Below are positions 25,646 through 34,404 of a stretch of 45,304 nt of DNA, piece after piece. The first letter of the stretch is position 1; the number at the start of each line of letters is the position of its first letter. A program made the position numbers and the translations under genes. This stretch comes from Chryseobacterium sp. (GTDB taxonomy: Bacteria; Bacteroidota; Bacteroidia; Flavobacteriales; Weeksellaceae): assembly GCA_031277615.1 (NCBI GenBank), contig JAITMC010000036.1, positions 1 through 45,304 of the forward strand, written 5' to 3'. The notes beneath the pieces were generated by a model, which was not told the origin of the DNA, made no database searches, and worked only from the letters and a program-made list of their open reading frames with translations.

Positions 25646-28231
25646 ATGAATCGGACTATTTTAATGAAGAACTACAGACTGATGCTGTATCTGGGACTGG
25701 CTATAACCGCTCCTACAGTATCTGCACAGAAAAAAGATACGGTAAAAACGGCCAAAGAGAAACCTGCTAAAACAGACTCTTCAGCCTCTAAAAAAGCAAA
25801 AAAAATTGAAGACCTGGTAAAAAAAGGGACCTATAAAAAAGGACTTTTCAATACCATTCAGGTAAAAACGGATATTTATTTTGAAATCCCGGATAGCCTG
25901 ATGGGGCGCCAGTTCCTGGTGGTGAACAAACTTTCCCAGGTACCGATGCAGGTGAATGAAGCCGGACTGAATAAAGGAATGAACTATGAAAACAAGATCA
26001 TTACCTTCCACCGTGATACCGCCGCCAAAAAAGTTTGGGTAAAGACTTCCGTAGCGAAAGTATCTTCCCCAAAAAACGATGCAATCACCCGATCGGTAAA
26101 GGACAACTTCTCAGAATCGGTGATCGAAGTTTTTGATATTGAAGCCCAGAACAGTGATTCTACTTCGGTAGCCATAAAGGTCAACAAGGTTTTCGACGGA
26201 AACCAGAAAAGCTTTAATGATGTGCTGGCGAATGTAGGGTTGGGAGGTTCCGTAAAATCAAATCTTTCCTATATTGAAGGCGTAAAGACATTTCCACAGA
26301 ACCTTGTGGTAAAGTCACAACTTTCAACATCGGTAAACGAAGGTGGAGTAGATCTGCCTGTAACGCTTGGAGTGACCACCAATCTTGTCCTGCTGTCTAA
26401 AACTCCCATGAAGCCGAGAGTTTCAGATTCCAGAGTGGGATTCTTTTCCGAAAAGCACTGGTCGTTCAACGATCAGCAGCAGAAAATGGATGAAAAATTC
26501 TTCATTACAAGATGGGATCTTCAGCCTAAAGATGAGGATAAGGAAAAATACTTAAGGGGAGAACTGGTTGAGCCTAAAAAGCCGATCATTTATTATATCG
26601 ATCCTGCCACACCCAAACAGTGGCGCGAAAAGATCATCGCCGGAGTTCACGACTGGCAGGCTGCTTTTGAACAGGCCGGCTTTAAAAATGCTGTAATTGC
26701 CAAAATGCCGGACGAAAAGGATGAGGATTTTGATATTGACGATGTAAGGTATTCCGTGATAACGTATGCAGCTTCCCCTAAAGCCAATGCAATGGGGCCT
26801 TCTGTGGTAGATCCGCGAAGCGGGGAGATCATTGAAGCTGATATTATCTGGTGGCATAATGTAATGACATCCCTTCATGACTGGATGAGAATCCAGACAG
26901 GCCCTATTGATCCTAAAGCCAGAGGAAATAAATTCAGTGATGAACATATGGGAGAGGCGATCCGTTTTGTTTCTTCCCACGAAGTAGGCCATACTTTCGG
27001 GCTTAAACATAATATGGGAGCTTCTTTTGCCTTTCCCGTAGAATCACTTCGTTCCAAAGAATTTACCGATAAAATGGGAGGGACGGCTCCTTCCATCATG
27101 GATTATGCCCGATATAATTATGTAGCGCAGCCGGAAGATGGAGTGACCGCCATTACTCCCAAAATCGGAATTTATGATAAATACGCCATCGAATGGGGGT
27201 ACCGCTGGTATCCGAATGAGTTTTCCGAGAAAAAAGCCCTTAAAAATTTAATAGAAATCCATGAGGATGATCCGATGTATTTCTATGGTGAACAACAGAA
27301 TTTCTTAGAAACAATAGATCCCCGCTCGCAGTCTGAAGATCTTGGTGATGATGCAATGAAGGCTGGTGAATACGGAATGAAAAACCTGAAAATTGTTGTA
27401 GATAATCTTTTAAAATGGACCTATGAAGACGGTAAAGATTATACAGACACCGGTAAGCTGTATTTAAGCGCTGTCGGGCAGTGGGATCTTTATTCAGGGC
27501 ATGTTATGGCCAATGTAGGAGGAATCTACCTGAATAATACCGTTTTCGGGAATAAGAAAAAAGCTTATGAAGCAGTACCTGCCGAAATTCAGAGAAGAGC
27601 GGTTGATTATCTGGTGAAAAATGTGGTCAACATTCCGGAATGGCTGTTCTTTAACCCGATTACAGAAAAAACATATCCTGTAAAAAATTCCCCGATGGGA
27701 CCGTTTGAGCAGACTCCTTACACTTTGGTGAGAGGAATGCAGTATGGCACCCTGTATTCACTTTTTGTGGACGACAGACTTTTAAGAATGCTCGAAAATG
27801 AATTAAAGCATGAAGTGTCAGGTTCCAAAGAAGAGCTGTATACCGTGGAGAACCTGTTTGATCAGGTAAGAAATGCCGTTTTTCACAAAAAAGGAAGCTT
27901 AACCATTCTGGAAAGGATGACGCAGAAGAACTATGTGGATGCCCTGATTGTTTCCGTGAATAAACTATTTGAGAAAACAGCCGTTAAAGCATTAAAAACA
28001 GACCAGACCCTGAATATGCCGATGATCTGTAATTATCATGAAGAAGAAAAAAAGCTCAGAAACATCAACTATTCTTCCATGAAAAGAGTATCTGAAGTCA
28101 CTACCTATAAAAGAGCAGAGCTGCAGAAGGTCCTTGATCTGCTCAACAGAACCCGGTACAGGGGAGATAATGCTTCCAGAGCTCATTACACAGACTTAAT
28201 TATCCGTATTGAAGAGGCTTTAAATAAATAA
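25646..28231 (+). CDS. Secreted zinc metalloprotease (DUF5117/DUF5118/DUF4953 type)
   Basis: This 861-residue protease has a signal peptide ending near TVSAQ (about 28) and a lysine-rich spacer. An N-terminal region with KGLFNTIQVKTDIYFEIPDSL is typical of DUF5118, then comes a DUF5117-like domain. The catalytic part has HEVGHTFGLKH (445-455), the full metzincin HExxHxxGxxH zinc site, and the Met-turn SIMDY (Met485) about 30 residues later. It is exported, probably to the outer membrane or outside, and should cut proteins or peptides. It is six bases before a SusC gene, so its products are probably imported by that SusC/SusD pair. An alternative start is codon 7. Confidence 0.92.
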   Translation: MNRTILMKNYRLMLYLGLAITAPTVSAQKKDTVKTAKEKPAKTDSSASKKAKKIEDLVKKGTYKKGLFNTIQVKTDIYFEIPDSLMGRQFLVVNKLSQVPMQVNEAGLNKGMNYENKIITFHRDTAAKKVWVKTSVAKVSSPKNDAITRSVKDNFSESVIEVFDIEAQNSDSTSVAIKVNKVFDGNQKSFNDVLANVGLGGSVKSNLSYIEGVKTFPQNLVVKSQLSTSVNEGGVDLPVTLGVTTNLVLLSKTPMKPRVSDSRVGFFSEKHWSFNDQQQKMDEKFFITRWDLQPKDEDKEKYLRGELVEPKKPIIYYIDPATPKQWREKIIAGVHDWQAAFEQAGFKNAVIAKMPDEKDEDFDIDDVRYSVITYAASPKANAMGPSVVDPRSGEIIEADIIWWHNVMTSLHDWMRIQTGPIDPKARGNKFSDEHMGEAIRFVSSHEVGHTFGLKHNMGASFAFPVESLRSKEFTDKMGGTAPSIMDYARYNYVAQPEDGVTAITPKIGIYDKYAIEWGYRWYPNEFSEKKALKNLIEIHEDDPMYFYGEQQNFLETIDPRSQSEDLGDDAMKAGEYGMKNLKIVVDNLLKWTYEDGKDYTDTGKLYLSAVGQWDLYSGHVMANVGGIYLNNTVFGNKKKAYEAVPAEIQRRAVDYLVKNVVNIPEWLFFNPITEKTYPVKNSPMGPFEQTPYTLVRGMQYGTLYSLFVDDRLLRMLENELKHEVSGSKEELYTVENLFDQVRNAVFHKKGSLTILERMTQKNYVDALIVSVNKLFEKTAVKALKTDQTLNMPMICNYHEEEKKLRNINYSSMKRVSEVTTYKRAELQKVLDLLNRTRYRGDNASRAHYTDLIIRIEEALNK

Positions 28232-28237
28232 TCCGCT

Positions 28238-31200
28238 ATGAAAAAAACTCTAATACTTTTACCTCTTTTAGCCGCCAATATTGCACTGGCCCAACAGAAG
28301 AAAACCATTACAGGTAAGGTCCAGGATGGCAGTACCTCACAGATAATCGCCGGAGCATCCATCAAAATAGAGACCCAGTCCGTTTCTTCAAAAACCAGTC
28401 AGGACGGGATCATAGAGAGTGTTTCCATAGGAACCGTAACCGATAAAAACGGAAAATTTGTTCTGGAAATCCCTGTAGATACCAAATCCGTACTGGTAAG
28501 CTATCTGGGTTATGAATCCAGACTTATCCTGATAGACGAAGATCAGACCAACTATAATATACGCCTGACGCCGGTAGCCGGTTCTGAAGTTTCCGAGAAA
28601 AATAAGATTCAGGAAGTGATCATTACCGGATATCAGAAAATTGAAAAAAGAAAGCAGACTTCTGCCGTGGCTTCCGTGAAAATGGATAATATCAGTCAGG
28701 CCGGGGTGGCAAGTATAGACCAGATGCTTTCGGGGCAGATAGCCGGAGTCGTGGTTACTCCTGAAACAGGTGCTCCCGGAGGTCCTGCCAAAATCAGAAT
28801 CCGTGGAACCGCTTCATTGTCCGGACCGCAGGATCCGCTTTGGGTAATCGATGGTCTTCCGTTGGAAGGAAATGACGTTCCCAATTTCAGTGATAAAGAT
28901 AATATAGATCAGCTTCAGAATTTTTCTATCGCCGGATTGAATCCGAATGATATTGAAGATATTACAATTTTAAAAGATGCTGCTGCCACTGCCATCTACG
29001 GGGCAAGAGCGGCAAACGGGGTGATCTCCATTACCACAAAAAAAGGAAAAAAAGGAAACCTGAGAGTGAATTTCTCTGCGGATACCTTCGTTACATCACG
29101 CCCGGATTTTGGCAAGCTTAACCTGCTGAATGCTTCAGAAAAAGTAGATCTTGAGCTGATGCTGGCCCAGCGTACCGACCTTACTTACCGCGCCGATAAA
29201 GGGGAAGTGATGAGAATTTTAACCAAGAACGGTCAGCTTGACGCTTACCGAAGCGGTGGTCTGAACGGCCTGAATGCGCTGACGAGACAGCAGATTGATG
29301 CTCTGAGAAACAACAATACAAACTGGGGAAAGCTGTTATACAGGAACGCTATTAATAAACAGTACGGATTAAGTATTTCCGGAGGAGGAGAACGTTCAGA
29401 CTATTATTTCTCCTTAGGATATTATGATGAAGAGGGAACTACGATAGGAACAGGGTTTAAACGGTATAACCTTACGCTGAAGAACAATTATAAATTAAGC
29501 GATAAACTGAGTGCAGGAATCTCTGTGTTCGGAACCACAAGTGAGCGTGAGTCTTTTGTAACAGATGCGGATGCTTCTATAAATCCGGTTAATTATTCAA
29601 GAAATGCCAACCCTTATCTGAGTCCTTTCAATGCAGACGGAAGCTACAGATATGATCAGGATATTGATGGTTTTGACGACCGTTATATTCCTTTCAATTT
29701 TATGGAGGAAAGACAGAATACCAACTATACCCTGAAGAACAATTCCCTGAAGGCGATATTGGATTTAGAATATAAAATATTGAAGGATCTGAAGATCACT
29801 TCACAGTTGGGAATTCAGTATGATACCAATAAAACGGAGAAATATGCGGCCCAGAATACCTATTTTACCCGTAAAATGAGAGAAGGAACCCGTTACTACA
29901 AAGATGGTGCATTCCGTTATTTCCTGCCGGACGGTGCGGTAAAGCAGAACTGGGATAACGATTTCTTTCAGTATAACTGGAAACTTCAGGGAACCTACAG
30001 TACGAAGATCAATTCCGTTCATGAAATTGATTTAATGGCCGGAACAGAAATCCGTAAAACAGAGGATAATACCACTATCACAAGAGCTTTTGGTTATGAT
30101 CCTGTGACAAGAAGGGCAACGCCGATCGTTTTTCCGAGTTCCAATTTTGCTTCCGATAAAAGATACGAAACCTACCGTGAAATGTCTCCTGTAGAAAATG
30201 CGTATGCATCCATGTTCGCTACGGGATCCTATACCTTCAACCAGCGGTATACCTTCTTCGGAAGTGTAAGGTATGACGGAACCAACCTGTTCGGGGTAAA
30301 CAAAAAATATAAATACCTTCCGATATGGGCTGTATCAGGTTCATGGCTGGTGACCAAAGAGAATTTCATGAAGAATATTGAAGCGGTTTCCAACCTTAGA
30401 TTGAGAGCTTCCTACGGATTGCAGGGAAATATAGACCGTAATACATCACCTTTCTTTATCGGTGAATATTTTGATACCACCATTCTTCCGGGAACAAAAG
30501 AAGGAATCATCAATGTGATCAGTCCTCCGAATGATAAACTGCGCTGGGAAAAGACAACCAACGTGAACTTCGGACTGGATCTAGGGTTATTTAAAAACCG
30601 CATCAACCTTACTGCTGATATCTACAGCAGAAAAGGGACAGACATGATCAGTATGAAAGAAACTCCGCTTGAAACAGGGTTTGAATATACCATGATGAAC
30701 TGGGGAAGTTTAACGAATAAAGGTTTTGAGCTGGCATTATCTACCAGAAACATCAATAAGGAAAACTTCAAATGGACAACCACCATTAATTTTGCTCATA
30801 ACAAGAGTAAAGTCCTCAGTGAGCAGCCCCGCGATAATGCATTGCTTCCTTCCAGAGAAGGGCTTCCTGTGAATGCCGTTTTCGCCCTGAAAACAGCAGG
30901 TGTGGATGCGAACGGAAATCCGATGTTCTGGAAAGGAAATGAGAAGATCTCCGCTGAAGATTTCTTTAAACTCTATGATGTATATTCAGATTTTCTTCCG
31001 GGAGAGCTTGTCGATTCAAAACTTTCAGCCGCTGAGCTCAGAAGCCTGTTTACCTATGTTGGAGACAGAGATCCGAAGTTTACGGGAGGAATCATCAATA
31101 CCTTTAAGATACACAACTTTGACCTGACGGTTTCTGCGGCATTCAACCTGAAGCAGACCATTATGAGAACCCCTTCTTACCGAGGAATGGAACTGGACAG

Positions 31201-31579
31201 AGGAAGGAATTTCACGAGAGACATTTATGAAGCCGGGCAATCACTTCCGGGGATTACCAGTCCTGATATGGCATCAAATCCGGGGTGGATGGCCAATAAA
31301 TGGTTCGCCAGCAATGCTTCCAATGCCTATAGTTTGCTGGATGTATGGGCAAAAGAGATCAGCTATGTAAGGATCAGCAGCATCCGTTTGGGCTATACGC
31401 TGCCGAAAGAATTTACAAGTCCTATGGGAATCAGTAGCCTCAGACTGAGTGTTGAAGGACGTAACCTTTTTGTGATCAGCAACGGATACAAAGGTTATTT
31501 CGATCCGGAAACCTATGGTAATATTTATGCACAGCCTATTACGAAGTCCGTTACAGTAGGATTTAATGTTTCTTTTTAA
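28238..31579 (+). CDS. SusC/RagA-type TonB-dependent outer-membrane receptor with N-terminal regulatory-like domain
   Basis: This 1113-residue receptor has a signal peptide (to about LAQ, 19) and a carboxypeptidase-regulatory-like beta domain (about 22-112). That domain carries an insertion of some 25 residues before GTVTDKNGKFVLEIP. A TonB-box-like stretch IQEVIITGYQKIEKR follows (about 124), then the plug with WVIDGLPL and KDAAATAIYGARAANGVI (about 247-264), and a 22-strand barrel ending VGFNVSF. It probably imports peptides released by the protease encoded just upstream. It lies 11 bases before its SusD partner. Confidence 0.95.
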   Translation: MKKTLILLPLLAANIALAQQKKTITGKVQDGSTSQIIAGASIKIETQSVSSKTSQDGIIESVSIGTVTDKNGKFVLEIPVDTKSVLVSYLGYESRLILIDEDQTNYNIRLTPVAGSEVSEKNKIQEVIITGYQKIEKRKQTSAVASVKMDNISQAGVASIDQMLSGQIAGVVVTPETGAPGGPAKIRIRGTASLSGPQDPLWVIDGLPLEGNDVPNFSDKDNIDQLQNFSIAGLNPNDIEDITILKDAAATAIYGARAANGVISITTKKGKKGNLRVNFSADTFVTSRPDFGKLNLLNASEKVDLELMLAQRTDLTYRADKGEVMRILTKNGQLDAYRSGGLNGLNALTRQQIDALRNNNTNWGKLLYRNAINKQYGLSISGGGERSDYYFSLGYYDEEGTTIGTGFKRYNLTLKNNYKLSDKLSAGISVFGTTSERESFVTDADASINPVNYSRNANPYLSPFNADGSYRYDQDIDGFDDRYIPFNFMEERQNTNYTLKNNSLKAILDLEYKILKDLKITSQLGIQYDTNKTEKYAAQNTYFTRKMREGTRYYKDGAFRYFLPDGAVKQNWDNDFFQYNWKLQGTYSTKINSVHEIDLMAGTEIRKTEDNTTITRAFGYDPVTRRATPIVFPSSNFASDKRYETYREMSPVENAYASMFATGSYTFNQRYTFFGSVRYDGTNLFGVNKKYKYLPIWAVSGSWLVTKENFMKNIEAVSNLRLRASYGLQGNIDRNTSPFFIGEYFDTTILPGTKEGIINVISPPNDKLRWEKTTNVNFGLDLGLFKNRINLTADIYSRKGTDMISMKETPLETGFEYTMMNWGSLTNKGFELALSTRNINKENFKWTTTINFAHNKSKVLSEQPRDNALLPSREGLPVNAVFALKTAGVDANGNPMFWKGNEKISAEDFFKLYDVYSDFLPGELVDSKLSAAELRSLFTYVGDRDPKFTGGIINTFKIHNFDLTVSAAFNLKQTIMRTPSYRGMELDRGRNFTRDIYEAGQSLPGITSPDMASNPGWMANKWFASNASNAYSLLDVWAKEISYVRISSIRLGYTLPKEFTSPMGISSLRLSVEGRNLFVISNGYKGYFDPETYGNIYAQPITKSVTVGFNVSF

Positions 31580-31590
31580 AACTAAAAAAA

Positions 31591-32910
31591 ATGAGAAAAA
31601 TAACGACAATAATCGCGTTGGCAGCCATCAGCTTTATCAGTATAGGATGTGACCGGTTTTTAGATATTCAGCCGGAAGGGAAAGTAATCCCCACTACCGT
31701 TGAGGATTACCGTAAAGTACTGACCTCTGCTTATGTCAAATACCCGCTTCATAAATCCCTGACGGCAATTCGTACCGATGAGGTGAGTATTGATGAAAAC
31801 TCCGGGGAGTTTAATCTTTACCGTGAAATTGCCATGTGGAAGGATGCCAATACCGACCAGGCAACGACGGAATTTCCATGGGTAAGTTTCTATACCGTGG
31901 TTTTTTACCTGAATCAGATTATCAATGAAGGAAGCAAAACAATGCAGGATTCACCGGAAAAGCAGCAGATACTGGCAGAAGCATATGCCTTGCGTGCTTA
32001 TGTGTATTTCGACATGGTGAACTTATACGGAAAACCTTACAATACTGCCACCGCATCAGCAGACCGGGGAGTTCCGATTACGCTGGATATTGATCTGGAA
32101 CAGGTATTGAAACCTTCTTCCGTACAGGAAGTGTATGACCAGGTGCATGCGGATCTGGCTAAGGCTGATGAAATGATGATGGAAGAGAAACAGCCGGCCG
32201 GAATCAACTACAGGTTCTCAAAAACAGCATTGCTGGCTTTCCATGCAAGAACAGCCCTTTATGAAGGAGACTGGAACAAAGCTTTGAGCTATGCAGAACA
32301 GGTGCTGGCCGTAAAGGGAGATTTAATCAATTTGAATACAGCCAGTACGGTTCCTAACCATTTTACTTCCGTGGAATCTATTATGGCGCTGGATAATCCG
32401 TTCAATATTTCTGTGCAGACCATTTCCTATGCGTCTTCCGAACTGCTTTCCAAGTACAATAACACAACCGATAAGCGATTTGGAATCTACTTTGAAAAAA
32501 ACAATGATAAATATAAAATCATCAAAGGGGGAAGCACCGACTTCAGGGTATCTTTCAGAACCGCAGAGATGTATTTTATCAAATCTGAAGCACTGCTGAA
32601 ACTGAACAGGCTTGCCGAAGCTAAAGAAACGCTGGCCGTTGTTTTAAAGAACAGATATAACCAGGAAGGTTATACTTCGGTTCAGAACGAAATAGCTCCG
32701 ATGAATACAGCAGAATTTATGAACTTTATTCTGGATGAAAGATTCAGAGAGTTTGCTTTGGAAGGCCACCGCTGGTTTGACCTGAGAAGAGCCAATCAGA
32801 AAAAAATTACCCATACCGTGTATGGTCAGGAATATATTCTTCAGCAGAATGACGTACGATATACCATCGAATATCCGATGAGCGCAAAGAAGAATAATCC
32901 TAATTTATAA
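31591..32910 (+). CDS. SusD/RagB-family substrate-binding lipoprotein
   Basis: This 439-residue lipoprotein has lipobox SIGC (Cys20) followed by DRFLDIQPEGK, a classic SusD N-terminus. ILAEAYALRAYVYFDMVNLYGKP is the SusD-like scaffold segment and ERFREFALEGHRWFDLRR (about 383-400) the conserved C-terminal block. At 439 residues it is shorter than the 545-residue SusD at 3613. It should cap the SusC barrel encoded upstream and bind the same peptide substrate. The operon ends with the terminator at 32932. Confidence 0.95.
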   Translation: MRKITTIIALAAISFISIGCDRFLDIQPEGKVIPTTVEDYRKVLTSAYVKYPLHKSLTAIRTDEVSIDENSGEFNLYREIAMWKDANTDQATTEFPWVSFYTVVFYLNQIINEGSKTMQDSPEKQQILAEAYALRAYVYFDMVNLYGKPYNTATASADRGVPITLDIDLEQVLKPSSVQEVYDQVHADLAKADEMMMEEKQPAGINYRFSKTALLAFHARTALYEGDWNKALSYAEQVLAVKGDLINLNTASTVPNHFTSVESIMALDNPFNISVQTISYASSELLSKYNNTTDKRFGIYFEKNNDKYKIIKGGSTDFRVSFRTAEMYFIKSEALLKLNRLAEAKETLAVVLKNRYNQEGYTSVQNEIAPMNTAEFMNFILDERFREFALEGHRWFDLRRANQKKITHTVYGQEYILQQNDVRYTIEYPMSAKKNNPNL

Positions 32911-32931
32911 CATTTCATATTAATACCCCTG

Positions 32932-32967
32932 AAACCGCTTGAACTTAATTGTTTTAGCGGTTTTTTT
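32932..32967 (+). terminator. Intrinsic terminator of the protease-SusCD operon
   Basis: AAACCGCT (32932-32939) pairs with AGCGGTTT (32956-32963) around a 16-nt loop, and TTTT follows. The loop and T-run also hold promoter elements for the next gene. Confidence 0.85.
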
Positions 32968-32976
32968 GTATTTTTG
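32949..32976 (+). promoter_or_regulatory. Promoter of the LytTR regulator, interleaved with a terminator
   Basis: TTG (32949-32951) in the terminator loop, 17 bases, then TATTTTTG (32969-32976) forms a -33/-7 pair. Transcription would start only a few bases before ATG 32985, giving a nearly leaderless mRNA. Confidence 0.5.
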
Positions 32977-32984
32977 CCAATGTT

Positions 32985-33749
32985 ATGAAAATTGCCATTA
33001 TTGAAGATGAACTGCTGGCTGTCAATTATCTGAAAAACCTGTTGGATCAGCAAAGCATAGTCCCTGTCACTGAGACGGCTATTCTTCGTTCTAAAAAGCA
33101 GGCAATTGATTTTTTCGGAAAAGATTCGGCAGATCTTATCTTTATGGATATTCATTTGGGTGACGGAATGAGCCTTGAAATTTTCGAGCACGTAGAACTT
33201 TTTACTCCGGTTATTTTCATCACTGCATTTGATGAATATGCCATACGCGTTTTCAGACACTTTACCATAGATTATCTGCTCAAGCCATTTGAAGAGGAAG
33301 ATCTGCATAAGGCATTGCAGAAATTTATCTCTATCAGGAATAATTTTGATCCTGAACCCGTTCTGAAATCCGTTTCTGCCTTGCAGCAGAACAGCAGTAC
33401 AGAGATCATGAAGCGCTTCATGGTACGGGAAGGAAACAAGCTTAAATCCATAGACGAGCACAATACAGCATATTTTTTCGCTTCGGGAAAATACCTGTTT
33501 CTTACCACCGTAGACCATCATACCTATATTTTTGACGATACCATTAAAGATATCATCCTGAAACTGAATCCTGAAGTTTTCTTTAAAGTAAACCGTAAAT
33601 TCATCATCAATAAAAATGCAGTTACAGAGATCATTAAACATTCCAGTCAGAAAGTAGAGCTGAAACTCGCCCCGCAACCTGAAGTGGACGCAGAAATATT
33701 CATCAGTAAGCCGCAGATTGCTGAATGTCTGAGCTGGCTGAATAGCTGA
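32985..33749 (+). CDS. LytTR-family response regulator
   Basis: This 254-residue regulator has a receiver domain (1-120) with the acidic pocket EDE (7-9) and the phospho-acceptor in DLIFMDIHLGDG (Asp55). The switch region is VIFITAFDEYAIRVF, and the invariant Lys is in YLLKPF. The C-terminal LytTR DNA-binding domain (about 140-252) contains NTAYFFASGKYLFLTT and FFKVNRKFIINKNAV. Its likely kinase is the LytS-type protein at 23944. The probable target is the repeat pair before the protease gene. Confidence 0.93.
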   Translation: MKIAIIEDELLAVNYLKNLLDQQSIVPVTETAILRSKKQAIDFFGKDSADLIFMDIHLGDGMSLEIFEHVELFTPVIFITAFDEYAIRVFRHFTIDYLLKPFEEEDLHKALQKFISIRNNFDPEPVLKSVSALQQNSSTEIMKRFMVREGNKLKSIDEHNTAYFFASGKYLFLTTVDHHTYIFDDTIKDIILKLNPEVFFKVNRKFIINKNAVTEIIKHSSQKVELKLAPQPEVDAEIFISKPQIAECLSWLNS

Positions 33750-33770
33750 ATTTAGCGATATTAATATTAA

Positions 33771-33798
33771 TAAAAAAGTCTCCTATAAAAGAGACTTT
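33771..33798 (-). terminator. Terminator of the leftward DUF6705 operon
   Basis: On the minus strand AAAGTCTC and GAGACTTT (33775-33782 / 33791-33798 on the plus strand) form a stem with an 8-nt loop, followed by TTTTTTATT. It lies five bases after the stop at 33803. It may also stop the regulator transcript weakly. Confidence 0.8.
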
Positions 33799-33802
33799 CA
33801 TA

Positions 33803-34384
33803 TTATTGTTTGGTCATAATAATATCTTTTGGAAAATTGAATGGCCAGTCTTTTCCTTCCATAATTTGATTATAATATTTACAGGATTGAGTAATACCAC
33901 TGGGATTGTATTCAAAACGAAGTTGCATCTGTGTTTTTTCTGGATTGATGAAATTAATATTGATGTTGGCGGTTTTGTTACACATATCTTTAGGCTGAAA
34001 CAATAAATGTTTTTTTGAAAAATCTTTGTATTGTCCATAAATACCGGAAAACTCATAGTCCGTTTCATTAAAATTTGTAATCCTATCTACTTCGACAGCT
34101 CCGGTAGAAGAGATGATCTTACGCTCTCCAACAATTTTATCGATATCATAATATTTTCCGTTATTTGCTGTCGTCCTTTTTTTTATTTTTTTTAGCTCAA
34201 GATATATAGTTTTTCCATCCCAATTGCCCTTCCATGTCCCAATATATGGATTCAGTTCACCGTTAATATCTTTATAATATGCCCCGTTGGGATAGTCTAT
34301 TTTATTGGCTTCTAAGGGAAAAACTTGTTGTGCATAAATAAAATTAACGCCTGTTACGAAAAGTATTAATATTGTCTTTTTCAT
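33803..34384 (-). CDS. DUF6705-like secreted protein
   Basis: This 193-residue protein starts at ATG 34384 (MKKTILILF), giving a signal peptide ending YAQ (about 20); the longer frame's 11 extra residues are unlikely. It then runs VFPLEANKID and NGELNPYIGTWKGNWDGKTIYLELKK, with a pattern I recall from DUF6705 proteins of Chryseobacterium. The fold may be a lipocalin-like beta barrel. The function is unknown. It sits 20 bases after the lipoprotein gene, in an AT-rich stretch, and is probably co-transcribed with it. Confidence 0.7.
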   Translation of the reverse strand: MKKTILILFVTGVNFIYAQQVFPLEANKIDYPNGAYYKDINGELNPYIGTWKGNWDGKTIYLELKKIKKRTTANNGKYYDIDKIVGERKIISSTGAVEVDRITNFNETDYEFSGIYGQYKDFSKKHLLFQPKDMCNKTANININFINPEKTQMQLRFEYNPSGITQSCKYYNQIMEGKDWPFNFPKDIIMTKQ

Positions 34385-34404
34385 TTTTTTATTTTTTGAT
34401 ATTA

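Noticed and set aside
32841-33677. 278-codon minus-strand frame opposite the LytTR regulator
   Set aside because: It is an antisense shadow of the receiver/LytTR gene, which has all expected motifs. It has no domain or signal of its own.
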